A stretch of 64,000 bases of DNA from Chitinophagaceae bacterium (GCA_025934485.1 JAICXX010000004.1:34434-98433); one strand, 5' to 3'; positions 36,991 to 46,873 are shown, counted from the stretch's first letter. Notes: generated from the sequence alone by a model not told the origin. Translations and numbers: made by a program.

Positions 36991-38550
36991 TTGAATAAGG
37001 AACTTATCATAAACGCGACCCCGCAAGGTGTTGAAATAGCTCTGCTGGAAGATAAAAAACTGGTAGAACTACACCATGAAAAGGCTGACGCCAGCTTTGC
37101 GGTAGGTGATTTATACCTGGGAAAGGTTAAAAAGCTTATTCCCGGGTTAAATGCCGCATTCGTGGATGTAGGATTCGAAAAGGATGCTTTTCTCCATTAT
37201 ACCGATCTCAGCCCGTACGCCCGCAGCCTGCTGAAATTCACTCAGCAGGCTATGAACGACAATACCCCGGGTGGTTTCGATTTCGGCACCTTTCAAGTTG
37301 AACCCGAGATCATCAAGACGGGTAAGATAAACGAGGTGCTGAATGGTAAACCGCATATTCTCGTTCAGATCCTTAAAGAACCGATAGCCGCAAAGGGCCC
37401 CAGGTTGAGTTGCGAGATCTCTCTGCCGGGCCGTTTCGTAGTCATCACGCCATTTAACGATATCGTTGCCGTTTCCCGCAAGATCCATTCCTCGGAAGAG
37501 CGCAAACGGCTGCAGAAAATTGTAGAGGCGATCAAGTCTAAGAATTTCGGGGTCATCGTACGCACGGCGGCCGAAGGAAAGAACACGGCCGAGCTGCACG
37601 AAGACCTCACGGAACTGGTGGCTACCTGGAAGACGATCCAGAATAATCTCAAAGGAGCCGTAGCCCCTGCCAAGATCCTCAGCGAGCAGACGAAGACTAC
37701 CAGCATGCTCCGCGATCTCCTCAACGAAGACTTCAATAAGATCGTGATCAACGACCGGAATATCTTCAACGATACCAAAAGCTATATCCAGCGGATAGCT
37801 CCGGACAAGATCGACATCGTATCTTATTATCACAATGGTTCGCCGATCTTCGACCAATTCAGCGTGACCAAGCAGGTAAAGGCCGCGTTTGGGAAAACGG
37901 TGAACCTGCCCAGTGGCGCCTATCTTATTATCGAGCATACCGAAGCGCTGCACGTCATAGACGTCAACAGCGGCTATAAAAGCGTCAGCAATAACCAGGA
38001 GCAAAATGCCCTGGAGACGAACATGGAAGCCGCCGAAGAGATCGCACGGCAACTCCGGCTCCGGGACCTCGGCGGTATTATCGTGGTGGATTTCATCGAC
38101 ATGAAATTACCCGATAACAAACGCAAGCTCATCGAGGCCATGGAGAATTTCATGCGCACGGATCGGGCCAAACACGCCGTGCTGCCCATCTCCAAGTTCG
38201 GGCTGATGCAGATCACCCGGCAGCGTATGAAGCCGGAAGTGACGATCAACACCCAGGAGGTCTGCCCTACCTGTAACGGGACCGGTAAGATCTCTTCCGC
38301 GCTGATCCTCGAAGACGAGATCGAAAAGAATCTCAGCTATCTCATCAACCACCAGCACAAGGATCTCATCCTGGCGGTGCACCCCATTATGCACGCCTAT
38401 CTTACCAAAGGAGGTTTCCTGGGCATCGGCAGCCGTCAGTGGCATTGGCGTTGGAAATACAAACAAAAGATCCGCATCCGCGCCAACACGAATTATCATC
38501 TCACCGAATTTCATTTCTTCGACAAACAGGAAGACGAGATTAAACTCTAG
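36991..38550 (+). CDS. rng: Ribonuclease G (RNase E/G family)
   Basis: Endoribonuclease that processes rRNA and mRNA. An N-terminal S1 domain (about 35-125) is followed by the RNase E/G catalytic core with HVIDVNSGYKS and the nearby DFIDMKLPDNKR magnesium site, and the zinc-link CPTCNGTGKI. The 519-residue length is that of RNase G, without RNase E's long scaffold tail. The family start MNKELIINA is read from a TTG at 36991; no ATG fits. A strongly structured region follows the stop. Confidence 0.95.
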   Translation: MNKELIINATPQGVEIALLEDKKLVELHHEKADASFAVGDLYLGKVKKLIPGLNAAFVDVGFEKDAFLHYTDLSPYARSLLKFTQQAMNDNTPGGFDFGTFQVEPEIIKTGKINEVLNGKPHILVQILKEPIAAKGPRLSCEISLPGRFVVITPFNDIVAVSRKIHSSEERKRLQKIVEAIKSKNFGVIVRTAAEGKNTAELHEDLTELVATWKTIQNNLKGAVAPAKILSEQTKTTSMLRDLLNEDFNKIVINDRNIFNDTKSYIQRIAPDKIDIVSYYHNGSPIFDQFSVTKQVKAAFGKTVNLPSGAYLIIEHTEALHVIDVNSGYKSVSNNQEQNALETNMEAAEEIARQLRLRDLGGIIVVDFIDMKLPDNKRKLIEAMENFMRTDRAKHAVLPISKFGLMQITRQRMKPEVTINTQEVCPTCNGTGKISSALILEDEIEKNLSYLINHQHKDLILAVHPIMHAYLTKGGFLGIGSRQWHWRWKYKQKIRIRANTNYHLTEFHFFDKQEDEIKL

Positions 38551-38715
38551 CCGGGCAGCGACCCGGGGGGATTACAAAGGGGGACCACCCCTTTGTCGCG
38601 ACGTAACCGAGTTTCGCTCCGGTGGAGTGAGACGAAGGTTATGGGCGAAGTCCCATTGTTTTGGCGCGCAGCAGCGACCTGCGCACTCAACGATCCCAAG
38701 CGCGCCAAAACAATG
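38551..38715 (+). repeat. Highly structured region after rng with an 18-bp inverted repeat
   Basis: From the stop codon on: a 5-bp hairpin (CCGGG/CCCGG, 38551-38566), a 9-bp hairpin (ACAAAGGGG/CCCCTTTGT, 38574-38596), a weaker stem near 38605-38640, and a perfect 18-bp inverted repeat (left arm CCCATTGTTTTGGCGCGC at 38652-38669, right arm 38700-38717) around 30 bases. No reading frame of interest lies inside. Confidence 0.8.
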
Positions 38716-38745
38716 GGCCCCGGTAGAAACCGGGGCCGTCTTTCA
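38716..38745 (+). terminator. Likely terminator after rng
   Basis: GGCCCCGG/CCGGGGCC (38716-38737) with a six-base loop, followed by GTCTTTCACT. The left arm shares two bases with the end of the 18-bp inverted repeat, so the two structures compete. Confidence 0.6.
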
Positions 38746-38774
38746 CTGTCAACATTGAGTCACACATCATTTGC

Positions 38775-39467
38775 TCAGGGGAGCATATTGTAATAGTCGA
38801 CGACTTGTTTGACCTCGCCGGCCGACTTGATCTTCAGCTTATGGGAGTCGATGAAGGAGGTGACCAGCTCCTTTTTATCGTTCAGCGCGGCGAGCAGGAA
38901 CGCCTTGTCCTTTTTTACCCGCAGCATGGTCTTCCCATCATAGATATAATCATCTTCATAGGTTGTATACTCCCGACTGACCTCTCCCGACAGATCATCC
39001 TTGCGTTCCGTGATCACCTTGCGGATCGATTGCAGCAACCAGCGCTTTCCCTCGGAAAGGACCGCGTAAAAACTAGTGGCTTCCTGGTTGTCCACCGGCG
39101 GAAATCCATTCTGGAAACGGGTCTCACTGTAATGTGGCCATAGAACCTCTTTGATGTATCCTCTGGCCAGCGCGATCTCCGTGTTGTTCCTGTCCAGGAT
39201 ATGTACCTCTTGAGACGAAAGGTTTAACCGAACCCTGACGCTGTCATATTTCCGGTTGTCGTTCAGGATTAACTGTCCGAGGCGCCAATCATCCTTGTAG
39301 AAAGGTGAGCCGGTGACATCCGGTGCGGGGTTTACAAATGTCTTCCCGTCCTTGTCGAACACATTGTAGCCAATTGATGCACCGGCTGACTGCACAAACC
39401 CACCCTGCGCATAGCCGGCGCCGGCTATTCCCGCCGCAAGTATCATCGTTAGAAGAAGCGGTCGCAT
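38775..39467 (-). CDS. Secreted protein of unknown function in the SusCD operon
   Basis: A 230-residue protein with a signal peptide (LLLTMILAAGIAGAGYAQ). The mature part has no domain I recognise. It contains DDYIYDGKTMLRVKKDKAFLLAAL and a C-terminal helix that recalls plasminogen-binding-type or DUF-style Bacteroidota proteins only loosely. It starts 11 bases after the SusD stop, so it is the third gene of the SusC-SusD operon and may be a periplasmic or surface accessory. Confidence 0.7.
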   Translation of the reverse strand: MRPLLLTMILAAGIAGAGYAQGGFVQSAGASIGYNVFDKDGKTFVNPAPDVTGSPFYKDDWRLGQLILNDNRKYDSVRVRLNLSSQEVHILDRNNTEIALARGYIKEVLWPHYSETRFQNGFPPVDNQEATSFYAVLSEGKRWLLQSIRKVITERKDDLSGEVSREYTTYEDDYIYDGKTMLRVKKDKAFLLAALNDKKELVTSFIDSHKLKIKSAGEVKQVVDYYNMLP

Positions 39468-39478
39468 ATGACTGAATT

Positions 39479-41179
39479 TTAGAAATTGGGATTCTTCACC
39501 GGAGCGCTGCCCGCTCCCGGCGGGTTGAGAACCGTTTCATCGGCCGGAAGATCCCAATAGTCCATGAAATTGTAGTCCACGGTTACATTGGTATCCCAGC
39601 TACCGTCCGCATTGTACAGCTTCTGGCCGTAGGCGCCGCCGCCGTTGGCGATATCATAGGTCCAACCCCAGCGACGGACATTATACCAGGAAACGCCGCG
39701 GCCAAAAAGCGATACCCTCGTTTCACTCACCAGCTCCTGCATGGCGGCAGCCTCGGACAAGCCGGTGCCCGAGACATGGGCCACACCTGCACCCTGATAG
39801 TCTCTGACCATATCCACCAGTTGCAACCCGATATCGGTATTGCCTAATCGGATATTAGCCTCCGCCGCCATGAGCGCATTCTCTTCGTAGCTGGGGCCGA
39901 TATAAACCTCGTATTGACCCACCAGCTTGTTACCCAGTATAGCGACACCCGTGACGGTTGGATCGAGACTATCCGTGATATCGTACGGCGTTCCATAGAA
40001 CGGGTTGTTGTAAGTTTTTCCCGTCCAGAAGTTTTGCGCCAGCCTCTTGTCGGTAGGCTTGAAATTCGCCACAAACCGGACGCTGATCTTGAAGGTAGCC
40101 GAGATATTGTTGCCTGTGGTTTCGGCCGCGACATTACCGGTGTTGGCGGTAAAAACGGAATTGGCGGCTTCCGACCGGCAGGTAAATACATAATCACCCT
40201 GCTGGATGCCATTGGTCGTAAGAGTCAGCACCTGGTTCCAATCCGCCGCGGTCATATTCCCCGTGGACGCATTTTTGATACTGGCATTCGGATCCCCATT
40301 GACGAATGGCGCCAGTTTATTGGCGATAATATTCCTGGCTAATAAAGAATTGATGTTGTGGACCCACATGGTGGGCGTTAGTACGCCGCCATGTCCGGTT
40401 TGGTAATCGGCGGGGATCAGCTCTCCCAACACGGTCGCATAATCGCTGGAAGAAGCGTTGATACTGCCAAGCGTGGTGGCGCACAGATTCAGATAATAAT
40501 TGCTGCGGGCCAATATTGAATCCTTTGGAACATAGTGATTTTTGGTCACACTGCCGGAGTCATCTTCGATGATACCGGAATAATACATGGAACCGATCTC
40601 CGCATAAGCATACCCTTTCCACCAGTAACACCAGGCCAGGATCGTATTGAGACGCGTCGTGGCATCCCCTGAAAGCTTTATCGTGGGTGCGATATGGGCT
40701 ATCTGGTTACAAGAGGCATTCAACGCATACATATTCTGCCATTGGAAGTATAACGGATTATTGCCACTGCCGCCGAGGATATTGTAAGTACGCAAAATCC
40801 CGACGTTTGTAGAGCCACCCGGGTGTTTCTGGCCATCGTCGGTGATGTAATACGTGGGATAACCCACGGTGGTGATCTGGTTGTTCGAAGCATCGGCGCC
40901 GATATTGTCGGCCATTAGCTCTTTATACCCATACGGCAGGGAGAAATAGCTATTCCCCAGCCAACCGTCGCCATTTTCAAATCCATTGACATAGACCCCG
41001 CCCATCGCCAGGGCAATCAAACCGGTCTCATTGTTAACATTGGTCTGAAGCCGTGGGTCATTGGGATCACCCAGCTGTAGCTGTTTTTTGCAGGAGGTCC
41101 CCGCCAACGCGATGCCGGCCAGGATAAAAACTATATAAGCGAATTTATTTTTAAACATGATCTTCAATTTTTTCTTCAA
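39479..41179 (-). CDS. SusD/RagB-family nutrient-binding lipoprotein
   Basis: A 566-residue outer-membrane lipoprotein (ILAGIALAGTSC, lipidated cysteine near residue 30). It has SusD-type TPR helices and the C-terminal family pattern EENALMAAEANIRLGN and RVSLFGRGVSWYNVRRWG. It caps the SusC channel and binds the substrate outside the cell. The start at 41179 gives a long basic N-terminus; the in-frame ATG at 41158 (MFKNKF) is an equally good start. It follows susC by 6 bases. Confidence 0.92.
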   Translation of the reverse strand: MKKKLKIMFKNKFAYIVFILAGIALAGTSCKKQLQLGDPNDPRLQTNVNNETGLIALAMGGVYVNGFENGDGWLGNSYFSLPYGYKELMADNIGADASNNQITTVGYPTYYITDDGQKHPGGSTNVGILRTYNILGGSGNNPLYFQWQNMYALNASCNQIAHIAPTIKLSGDATTRLNTILAWCYWWKGYAYAEIGSMYYSGIIEDDSGSVTKNHYVPKDSILARSNYYLNLCATTLGSINASSSDYATVLGELIPADYQTGHGGVLTPTMWVHNINSLLARNIIANKLAPFVNGDPNASIKNASTGNMTAADWNQVLTLTTNGIQQGDYVFTCRSEAANSVFTANTGNVAAETTGNNISATFKISVRFVANFKPTDKRLAQNFWTGKTYNNPFYGTPYDITDSLDPTVTGVAILGNKLVGQYEVYIGPSYEENALMAAEANIRLGNTDIGLQLVDMVRDYQGAGVAHVSGTGLSEAAAMQELVSETRVSLFGRGVSWYNVRRWGWTYDIANGGGAYGQKLYNADGSWDTNVTVDYNFMDYWDLPADETVLNPPGAGSAPVKNPNF

Positions 41180-41185
41180 ATAATA

Positions 41186-44100
41186 TTAGAATCCTACGTT
41201 TAACCCAACCTGGTAGGACTTGAGGTTGGGAATGGAGCTGTTGTCGACGCCGCGCTCATAAGCACTGTTTGGCGTAAGCGAGCTTGCCTCGGGATCCATA
41301 CCGGGATACTTGGTCTTGGTCCAGATATTGCGCCCCGATACATAAAGCTGCAGCTTTTTGACATAGGGGATCTTATACAGCCGGGCGAAATCGAGTGCGG
41401 CAGAGACGTTCCGTAACCTCAGGAAACTGGCGCCGTAGAGGAAGAAATCTTTAGGCGCCTCGTTTCCAGACCCGTGCGTGCTACCAAACAAGGCGTAATA
41501 GGCACTGGCCCAGTAAGCCGTATAGGCGCCTGTGTGACCATTGATCGTGACCGGCTTGGCGAAGTCCTGATCGATACCATCGCGGTACATCCATTCCTTG
41601 GTCTCGCTATAGATTCGGGAACCATAGATCCAGTCGAATTGGAAAGAGAAGGTCAGGAAATCCTTAAAAGAAAATTCGTTGATAAATGCCATATTGAATT
41701 TCGGGTCGGTGTTTCCCAAGGGATATTTTTCGGAGGTGAACTGTATGGCTTTCGTTGCCGTGTCTACGACATTGCCATTAACCATGGTGTATTGACCACC
41801 ATTGCTGCCATTGGGAAAGTACCTGGTCTTCCCATCCTGAAACGTTTGATCGAAGCTGTGGATCGTTTTATATCCATACAGCTGACCGATCCGATACCCC
41901 GGCACAAGATAAACGTAGAGGCTGTTCCCATCCACAGGCCCTACGGGAATTGCCTGACCGCCCTGAACCTTATCGATCATCGAATACTGATGGCTGAAAT
42001 TGGTCGTGAAGTTCCAGGTAAAGGTCTTTGAAGACACCATCGGCAGGTTCAATTGGAACTGATAGCCGGTGGAATGAAGGTCGAAGGCGTTGTTCAGGAA
42101 TCCGTTAGCACCGGTAGAAAGCGGATAATCGACCGTGTAGATAACGTCCGAGCTCTTCTTATGCCACCAGGTGAACGACGCGTTGATATTTCTTAGCCAG
42201 GCGCCGCCATTGAATCCCTGGAATGTAAGATCGGTACCGACCTCAAATTCCTTTGACACTTCCACATTCAGATTAGGATTGCGGAGTGTAGTCTGCAGGC
42301 TATATGCGAGCTGTGTACCGACAGTACCCTGAGACAGCGTAGGATACCGGTCCGCATACCCGGGCTGGATACCGGCCTCGCCATAGGCCGCACGGACCTT
42401 AAAGGAGGAAAGAATGTCCGTCATTTTGCCGTTGCTCCAGAAATTAAGCGAGGAGGGCAGGAAATAACCGTTTACGTGCGGAAAAGTGAAGGCCTTGGAA
42501 CCCTGACCGAAAGCAGAGGAATAGTCACTGCGGAAACCGCCCTGAATACCGCCGTAATTGCCGAAGTCGATACCCTGGTTAACGAGATACCCATAGGTGA
42601 TAAATGGTTCCTCGAAATCATAGGCTACGGCCTGACTGCTGGTGGATCTCATGTTGATAGGCGGGGCCAACGACAGTCCTAACCCATAGGTATCGTATTC
42701 TGTATACTTATTCTTGCGATAATCGAACGCAACCTGTGTGGTCGTCGTGATCGGCGCCTTCGAATGAAAATCATTTTGAAAGTCTGTGCGGATGAACACG
42801 CTGCCGATGAAGTTCTGGAATGTGGTAGCATATTGCCAGTTGTCGATCTCCCCGGTGTTATCCGGGGCATAATTACCGGCCCAGGAGCCATTTGCATTCG
42901 AGTTTGCATTCAGGGACTGGTTCAGATAGGTCCAGCGGGCATTCTCGTTGCGATAGTTGATCCCATACTTGGCGTCCAGTTCTACGAACCGGTTGACCTT
43001 GAGATCCGCATCGAAATTCTGGACGATATCATATTTGTTGTCGATACTGCTTGCATACTCTTTCTCGTACACAGGGTTGAAGGCGTTGATGCTCAAAAAG
43101 TCGGCAACCTGGTAAGCGGGTGACGTTCCATCCGCCATCTTGTAATTGAGATCGAAGAACGGCGAAGTATTCAGGAAAGAAAAGATCTGTCCATTGCTGC
43201 CGAGCACGGTCCCCGTACCATAACGGTAACCGCCTGCTCCACCAAGACCGGGAGGGATCGTATTACGGGTATAGATCAGCTGGGTGATCGAACGCAGTTT
43301 AAAGCCCTTGAAGAGTTCCGTACCGAGGTTGGCGGTAAGATTGGTCCGGTCAAGAAAACCGGATTTAAGCACCGGCGTGATCGTGTGGTTATTGGCCGCG
43401 GAAAGATCGTAATCGCTTTTATCCGAACCGCCGGATACGCTGATGACGTTATTATACGTGCTGCCTGTTTGGAACACCTGTTTGAAATGATCGTAATATT
43501 TCAGATTGGCATTATAGGGTTTGTCGGCCACATTCTGCGTATTGAGAAGAGCGTAACGGGTAGGACCGCCATGGGTGTAAGAGATCCCTTCGATATCACC
43601 CACATCATCATAAGCCAAAAGCTGCCCCGAGGAATTGATGAGGTTGTTGTTGGCATCGGTGAGAAAAGGATGATGATCGGCCTTTTTCAAATGACCCGCA
43701 TTGATGTACGCGTTGGAGGAAAAACTGCTGGAGAAAGTGACCACGGGCATGCCGCGTTTTCCTTTCTTGGTAAAGATCTGGATAACGCCATTGGCGCCCT
43801 GGGCACCATAGAGCGACGCGGAAGCGGCGCCCTGAACAACTTCCACACGTTCGACATTGCTGAGATCAAGGGAATTGATATCAGTGGCCGACAACTGTAC
43901 CCCATCCACCATGATCAGCGGCTTGGTACCGCTCTGAAGGGTGTTGATACCGCGAAGCATGATGTTCACGGGGTCACCGGGGTTACCGCTTACCGAGGAG
44001 ATCTGTGCGCCGGGGATCTTCCCGATCAGGGCCTGATCGATAGAGGCGGTAGGCGCCGGTGGTAATTTGTCGGCGGTCACAGATTCCACCGAGATCCCCA

Positions 44101-44461
44101 GCTTTTTCTTGCTGGTGGCGAAGCCGGTACCGGTTACAACGACTTCACTCAGTGATTTGGAATCGGTGTTAAGGGTGATCATCAATGCGGAGCCGGTACC
44201 GATCTTGACCTCTTTGGTCTCATATCCAATGGCGCTGATGATCAATTCGGAGCCTGGCTTTACCCTGATCGTAAACGCTCCATTGGCATCCGCACTCGTG
44301 CCGGATGTGCTTCTGCCACTCTTGATCCTGATCGATGCATTGGGAATGGGCCCTCCGGTTGGGTCCGTGATCTTTCCGGAGACCTCCATGGTCGTCTGTG
44401 CCAGGAGGCCTTCGCCGATGAGCAGGAGCATGCACACCAGCAAGCAGTGAAGTTTTCTCAT
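41186..44461 (-). CDS. SusC/RagA-family TonB-linked outer-membrane transporter
   Basis: A 1091-residue protein: signal peptide (to about residue 21), a carboxypeptidase-D-like N-terminal domain (about 25-105, ISGKITDPTGGPIPNASIRIK type), a TonB-box-like VVVTGTGFATSKKKLGIS, a plug domain (about 120-230, with GVQLSATDINSLDLSNVERVEVV-type sequence) and a 22-strand barrel ending in YQVGLNVGF. It imports the ligand caught by SusD using TonB energy. No glycoside hydrolase or sigma/anti-sigma pair lies beside it, so the substrate cannot be guessed. Confidence 0.95.
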   Translation of the reverse strand: MRKLHCLLVCMLLLIGEGLLAQTTMEVSGKITDPTGGPIPNASIRIKSGRSTSGTSADANGAFTIRVKPGSELIISAIGYETKEVKIGTGSALMITLNTDSKSLSEVVVTGTGFATSKKKLGISVESVTADKLPPAPTASIDQALIGKIPGAQISSVSGNPGDPVNIMLRGINTLQSGTKPLIMVDGVQLSATDINSLDLSNVERVEVVQGAASASLYGAQGANGVIQIFTKKGKRGMPVVTFSSSFSSNAYINAGHLKKADHHPFLTDANNNLINSSGQLLAYDDVGDIEGISYTHGGPTRYALLNTQNVADKPYNANLKYYDHFKQVFQTGSTYNNVISVSGGSDKSDYDLSAANNHTITPVLKSGFLDRTNLTANLGTELFKGFKLRSITQLIYTRNTIPPGLGGAGGYRYGTGTVLGSNGQIFSFLNTSPFFDLNYKMADGTSPAYQVADFLSINAFNPVYEKEYASSIDNKYDIVQNFDADLKVNRFVELDAKYGINYRNENARWTYLNQSLNANSNANGSWAGNYAPDNTGEIDNWQYATTFQNFIGSVFIRTDFQNDFHSKAPITTTTQVAFDYRKNKYTEYDTYGLGLSLAPPINMRSTSSQAVAYDFEEPFITYGYLVNQGIDFGNYGGIQGGFRSDYSSAFGQGSKAFTFPHVNGYFLPSSLNFWSNGKMTDILSSFKVRAAYGEAGIQPGYADRYPTLSQGTVGTQLAYSLQTTLRNPNLNVEVSKEFEVGTDLTFQGFNGGAWLRNINASFTWWHKKSSDVIYTVDYPLSTGANGFLNNAFDLHSTGYQFQLNLPMVSSKTFTWNFTTNFSHQYSMIDKVQGGQAIPVGPVDGNSLYVYLVPGYRIGQLYGYKTIHSFDQTFQDGKTRYFPNGSNGGQYTMVNGNVVDTATKAIQFTSEKYPLGNTDPKFNMAFINEFSFKDFLTFSFQFDWIYGSRIYSETKEWMYRDGIDQDFAKPVTINGHTGAYTAYWASAYYALFGSTHGSGNEAPKDFFLYGASFLRLRNVSAALDFARLYKIPYVKKLQLYVSGRNIWTKTKYPGMDPEASSLTPNSAYERGVDNSSIPNLKSYQVGLNVGF

Positions 44462-45203
44462 GTGTAGTTATTAATAGTGAATAATTATTTTTCACTATGG
44501 CTTTGCCATCGCTCAAACTAACGTTTCAACTAATTGAATAACAGACAGTTATTGGTCACTCAATCTCAACAGGCCGACGTCAGTTTCGGTAATTTAAATT
44601 ACTCATTTTTTAATTAGAATTTAATTTCTTTCCGACAATTTTTCAGGAGCGCATCATTGCTATTTTTTAGCCCATATGCATCCGATTTATAATCAAAGTT
44701 TTATGCTTTAATTTTTCATGCAAAATTTTTTGAAAAAAATTTCAAATATGAATTTTTACCTATTTGTCGACATCTTTCGTCGAATTGAGATCAATCGCCT
44801 GTTCCTGACCTGTTTAGGGAATTTTGAAATGGGATACATGTGTCTATTCTTGTATGTGTCTAAATGTCTGCAGAATTATGTTTGACCCCGCTCTCCAAAC
44901 GTCCAAAAAGTGACATTATAGAAATTTAAATCTGAGCCATGGGGATTTTCGCGGAAATTTTTTGAAGAAAAATTTTTGTGGATTTTGTGCTGTTAATATT
45001 CAATCTTTTACCAAATTCCCCGCTTGGGAGGGGCGTCGCGGACACAGCCGCAATGATATGAATATCAGGTTGATATGACGCTTTTTTGAGTTGATTTTAG
45101 CACTGTCCGATGGCCTCTAAAGTTATTCACACCCACAAAAATTTATTTTGCAATGTGGCGCTAATTTGTAATTTAGTGCAAGAATTTAATGGGTTAGTAA
45201 GTA

Positions 45204-45236
45204 AGGGGCTGGCGATTTAGCTGGCCCTTTTACTTT
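45204..45236 (+). terminator. Terminator-like hairpin in the susC-radA gap
   Basis: AAGGG(G)CTGGC pairs imperfectly with GCTGGCCCTT around GATTTA and is followed by TTACTTTTATA. No gene on the plus strand lies before it, so it may end an unrecognised short RNA. Confidence 0.5.
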
Positions 45237-45441
45237 TATATACCTCAAGATCTTTTTTCGTCACCGAGCCTCCCCTTTTCACTTTTTCTTCATCCTTTTT
45301 TTCATTTCGTCATGCGCTTTCCAATTTAGGGAACGATGCTAAGCTCATAAGCTATCATGAGCCGCCCGAGGTTCCTGAGCAAAGCGAAGGTTGCGAATGT
45401 TCCCAAGCGAAGCGCGAGGAACGAACGAGGGCCGAGCCAGT

Positions 45442-45476
45442 GGCAGATGCGTTAATTTTTCCACAACGCATCTGCC
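45442..45476 (+). repeat. 12-bp inverted repeat with conserved loop upstream of radA
   Basis: GGCAGATGCGTT (45442-45453) pairs with AACGCATCTGCC (45465-45476). The loop and closing bases CGTTAATTTTTCCA match those of the hairpins before serC and the RND gene. GTACATTTA follows, and the radA ATG is 20 bases downstream. Confidence 0.75.
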
Positions 45477-45496
45477 GTACATTTAACTTTACGCGC

Positions 45497-46873
45497 ATGA
45501 GTAAGATCAAGACAGCATTTTTTTGTAGCAATTGCGGATATGAGAGCGCAAAATGGTTAGGTAAATGCCCAAGCTGCGAACAATGGAACACGTTCGTAGA
45601 AGAAGTGATCACGAAAGACAACAAGATCCAGGAGAACGAGTGGAAAAAATTTGGCGGCAGCGACAAAAAAGAAAATCGGGTGATGCCCCTGCAGGAAGTG
45701 GTGAGTGCCGAAGAGCGAAGGATCACCAGCGCCGATCCCGAATTGAATCGCGTCCTCGGCGGCGGAATCGTTGCCGGCAGCATCGTACTCGTCGCGGGGG
45801 AACCCGGTATCGGCAAAAGCACGCTTTTTCTTCAGAATGGTCTTCGCCTGCAAAAGGTGAGGACTCTTTACATAAGCGGCGAGGAAAGCGAGCAACAGAT
45901 AAAGATGCGGGCGGACCGCCTGAATATCCGTAACGATGACTTCTACTTGCTCACAGAGACGTCCACACAGATCATTTTCCAGGAGATTAAAAAATTACGC
46001 CCGCAGCTGGTGATCGTCGATTCGATCCAGACCCTGCAGTCTCCATACATCGAGTCTTCCGCGGGAAGCGTCTCCCAGATCAGGGAATGCGCGTCCGAAT
46101 TTCAGCGTTTTGCCAAAGAGACGCATACTCCCGTGTTCCTTATAGGACATATTACCAAAGACGGAAGCATCGCAGGCCCAAAAGTGTTGGAGCACATGGT
46201 CGACACGGTCCTTCAGTTCGAAGGCGACAGGCATTATGCCTACCGCATCCTTCGGACCCTGAAAAATCGTTTTGGCAGCACGGCGGAACTGGGCATCTAT
46301 GAAATGACGGAGCAAGGCATGCGCGGCGTGAGCAACCCCAGCGAGCTGCTGATCACGCAAAAAGAAGAAACGCTGAGCGGCATCGCCATCGCCGCCACGA
46401 TAGAAGGGCTTCGCCCGTTGCTTATCGAAGTACAGGCCCTGGTGACGCAATCCGTATACGGAACACCGCAAAGAACGGTGAGCGGTCTCGATCTCCGCCG
46501 TCTCCAGCTGCTGCTCGCGGTACTCGAAAAAAGAGGTGGTTTTCATTTTGGCGTGAAAGATGTCTTTCTGAACATCGCAGGCGGACTCAAAATAGAAGAC
46601 CCTTCCATCGACCTCGCCGTCCTCTGTGCCCTGCTGAGCTCCTATGAAGATACGCCGCTCTCGCCCCGGGTGTGTTTTGCCGGCGAAGTTGGCCTCAGTG
46701 GGGAGATCCGTGCGGTCAACCGTATCGAACAACGGATAGCCGAAGCCGAGAAACTCGGGTTCGAGCGCATCTTCGTCAGCAAATACAACCAGAAATCGCT
46801 TGCCGCTGCAAAATTCGATATCGAAGTGGTACCCGTGAGCCGCGTCGAAGAGGTGTACCGGCATTTATTTTGA
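45497..46873 (+). CDS. radA: DNA repair protein RadA
   Basis: A RecA-like branch-migration ATPase. Zinc finger C10-x2-C13 ... C24-x2-C27, Walker A GEPGIGKS (101-108), the RadA motif KNRFGS, and a C-terminal Lon-like domain (LSGEIRAVNRIEQRIAEAEKLG). The frame is open from 45440, inside the upstream hairpin; the ATG at 45497 gives the normal 458-residue protein starting MSKIKTAFFCSNCG. Its stop codon sits inside a hairpin. Confidence 0.96.
   Translation: MSKIKTAFFCSNCGYESAKWLGKCPSCEQWNTFVEEVITKDNKIQENEWKKFGGSDKKENRVMPLQEVVSAEERRITSADPELNRVLGGGIVAGSIVLVAGEPGIGKSTLFLQNGLRLQKVRTLYISGEESEQQIKMRADRLNIRNDDFYLLTETSTQIIFQEIKKLRPQLVIVDSIQTLQSPYIESSAGSVSQIRECASEFQRFAKETHTPVFLIGHITKDGSIAGPKVLEHMVDTVLQFEGDRHYAYRILRTLKNRFGSTAELGIYEMTEQGMRGVSNPSELLITQKEETLSGIAIAATIEGLRPLLIEVQALVTQSVYGTPQRTVSGLDLRRLQLLLAVLEKRGGFHFGVKDVFLNIAGGLKIEDPSIDLAVLCALLSSYEDTPLSPRVCFAGEVGLSGEIRAVNRIEQRIAEAEKLGFERIFVSKYNQKSLAAAKFDIEVVPVSRVEEVYRHLF

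Larger units (their letters stand above)
44462..45496. other. Kilobase gene-free stretch between susC and radA
   Basis: AT-rich up to about 45350. Next to susC there is an 8-bp hairpin (ATAGTGAA/TTCACTAT, 44474-44498) that could lie in the leader. A terminator-like hairpin is at 45204-45236. GTTATTCACA near 45120 resembles one DnaA box, but there is no cluster. From 45355 the sequence changes to a GC-rich mosaic of AGCGAAGC-like words leading into the radA hairpin. I see no gene. Confidence 0.6.

Noticed and set aside
43385..44065. 226-codon plus-strand frame opposite susC
   Set aside because: Antisense to a clear SusC gene, with no recognisable motif or promoter.
45110..45130. DnaA-box-like GTTATTCACA
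   Set aside because: A single imperfect box without a cluster, dnaA or dnaN nearby; not evidence for an origin.
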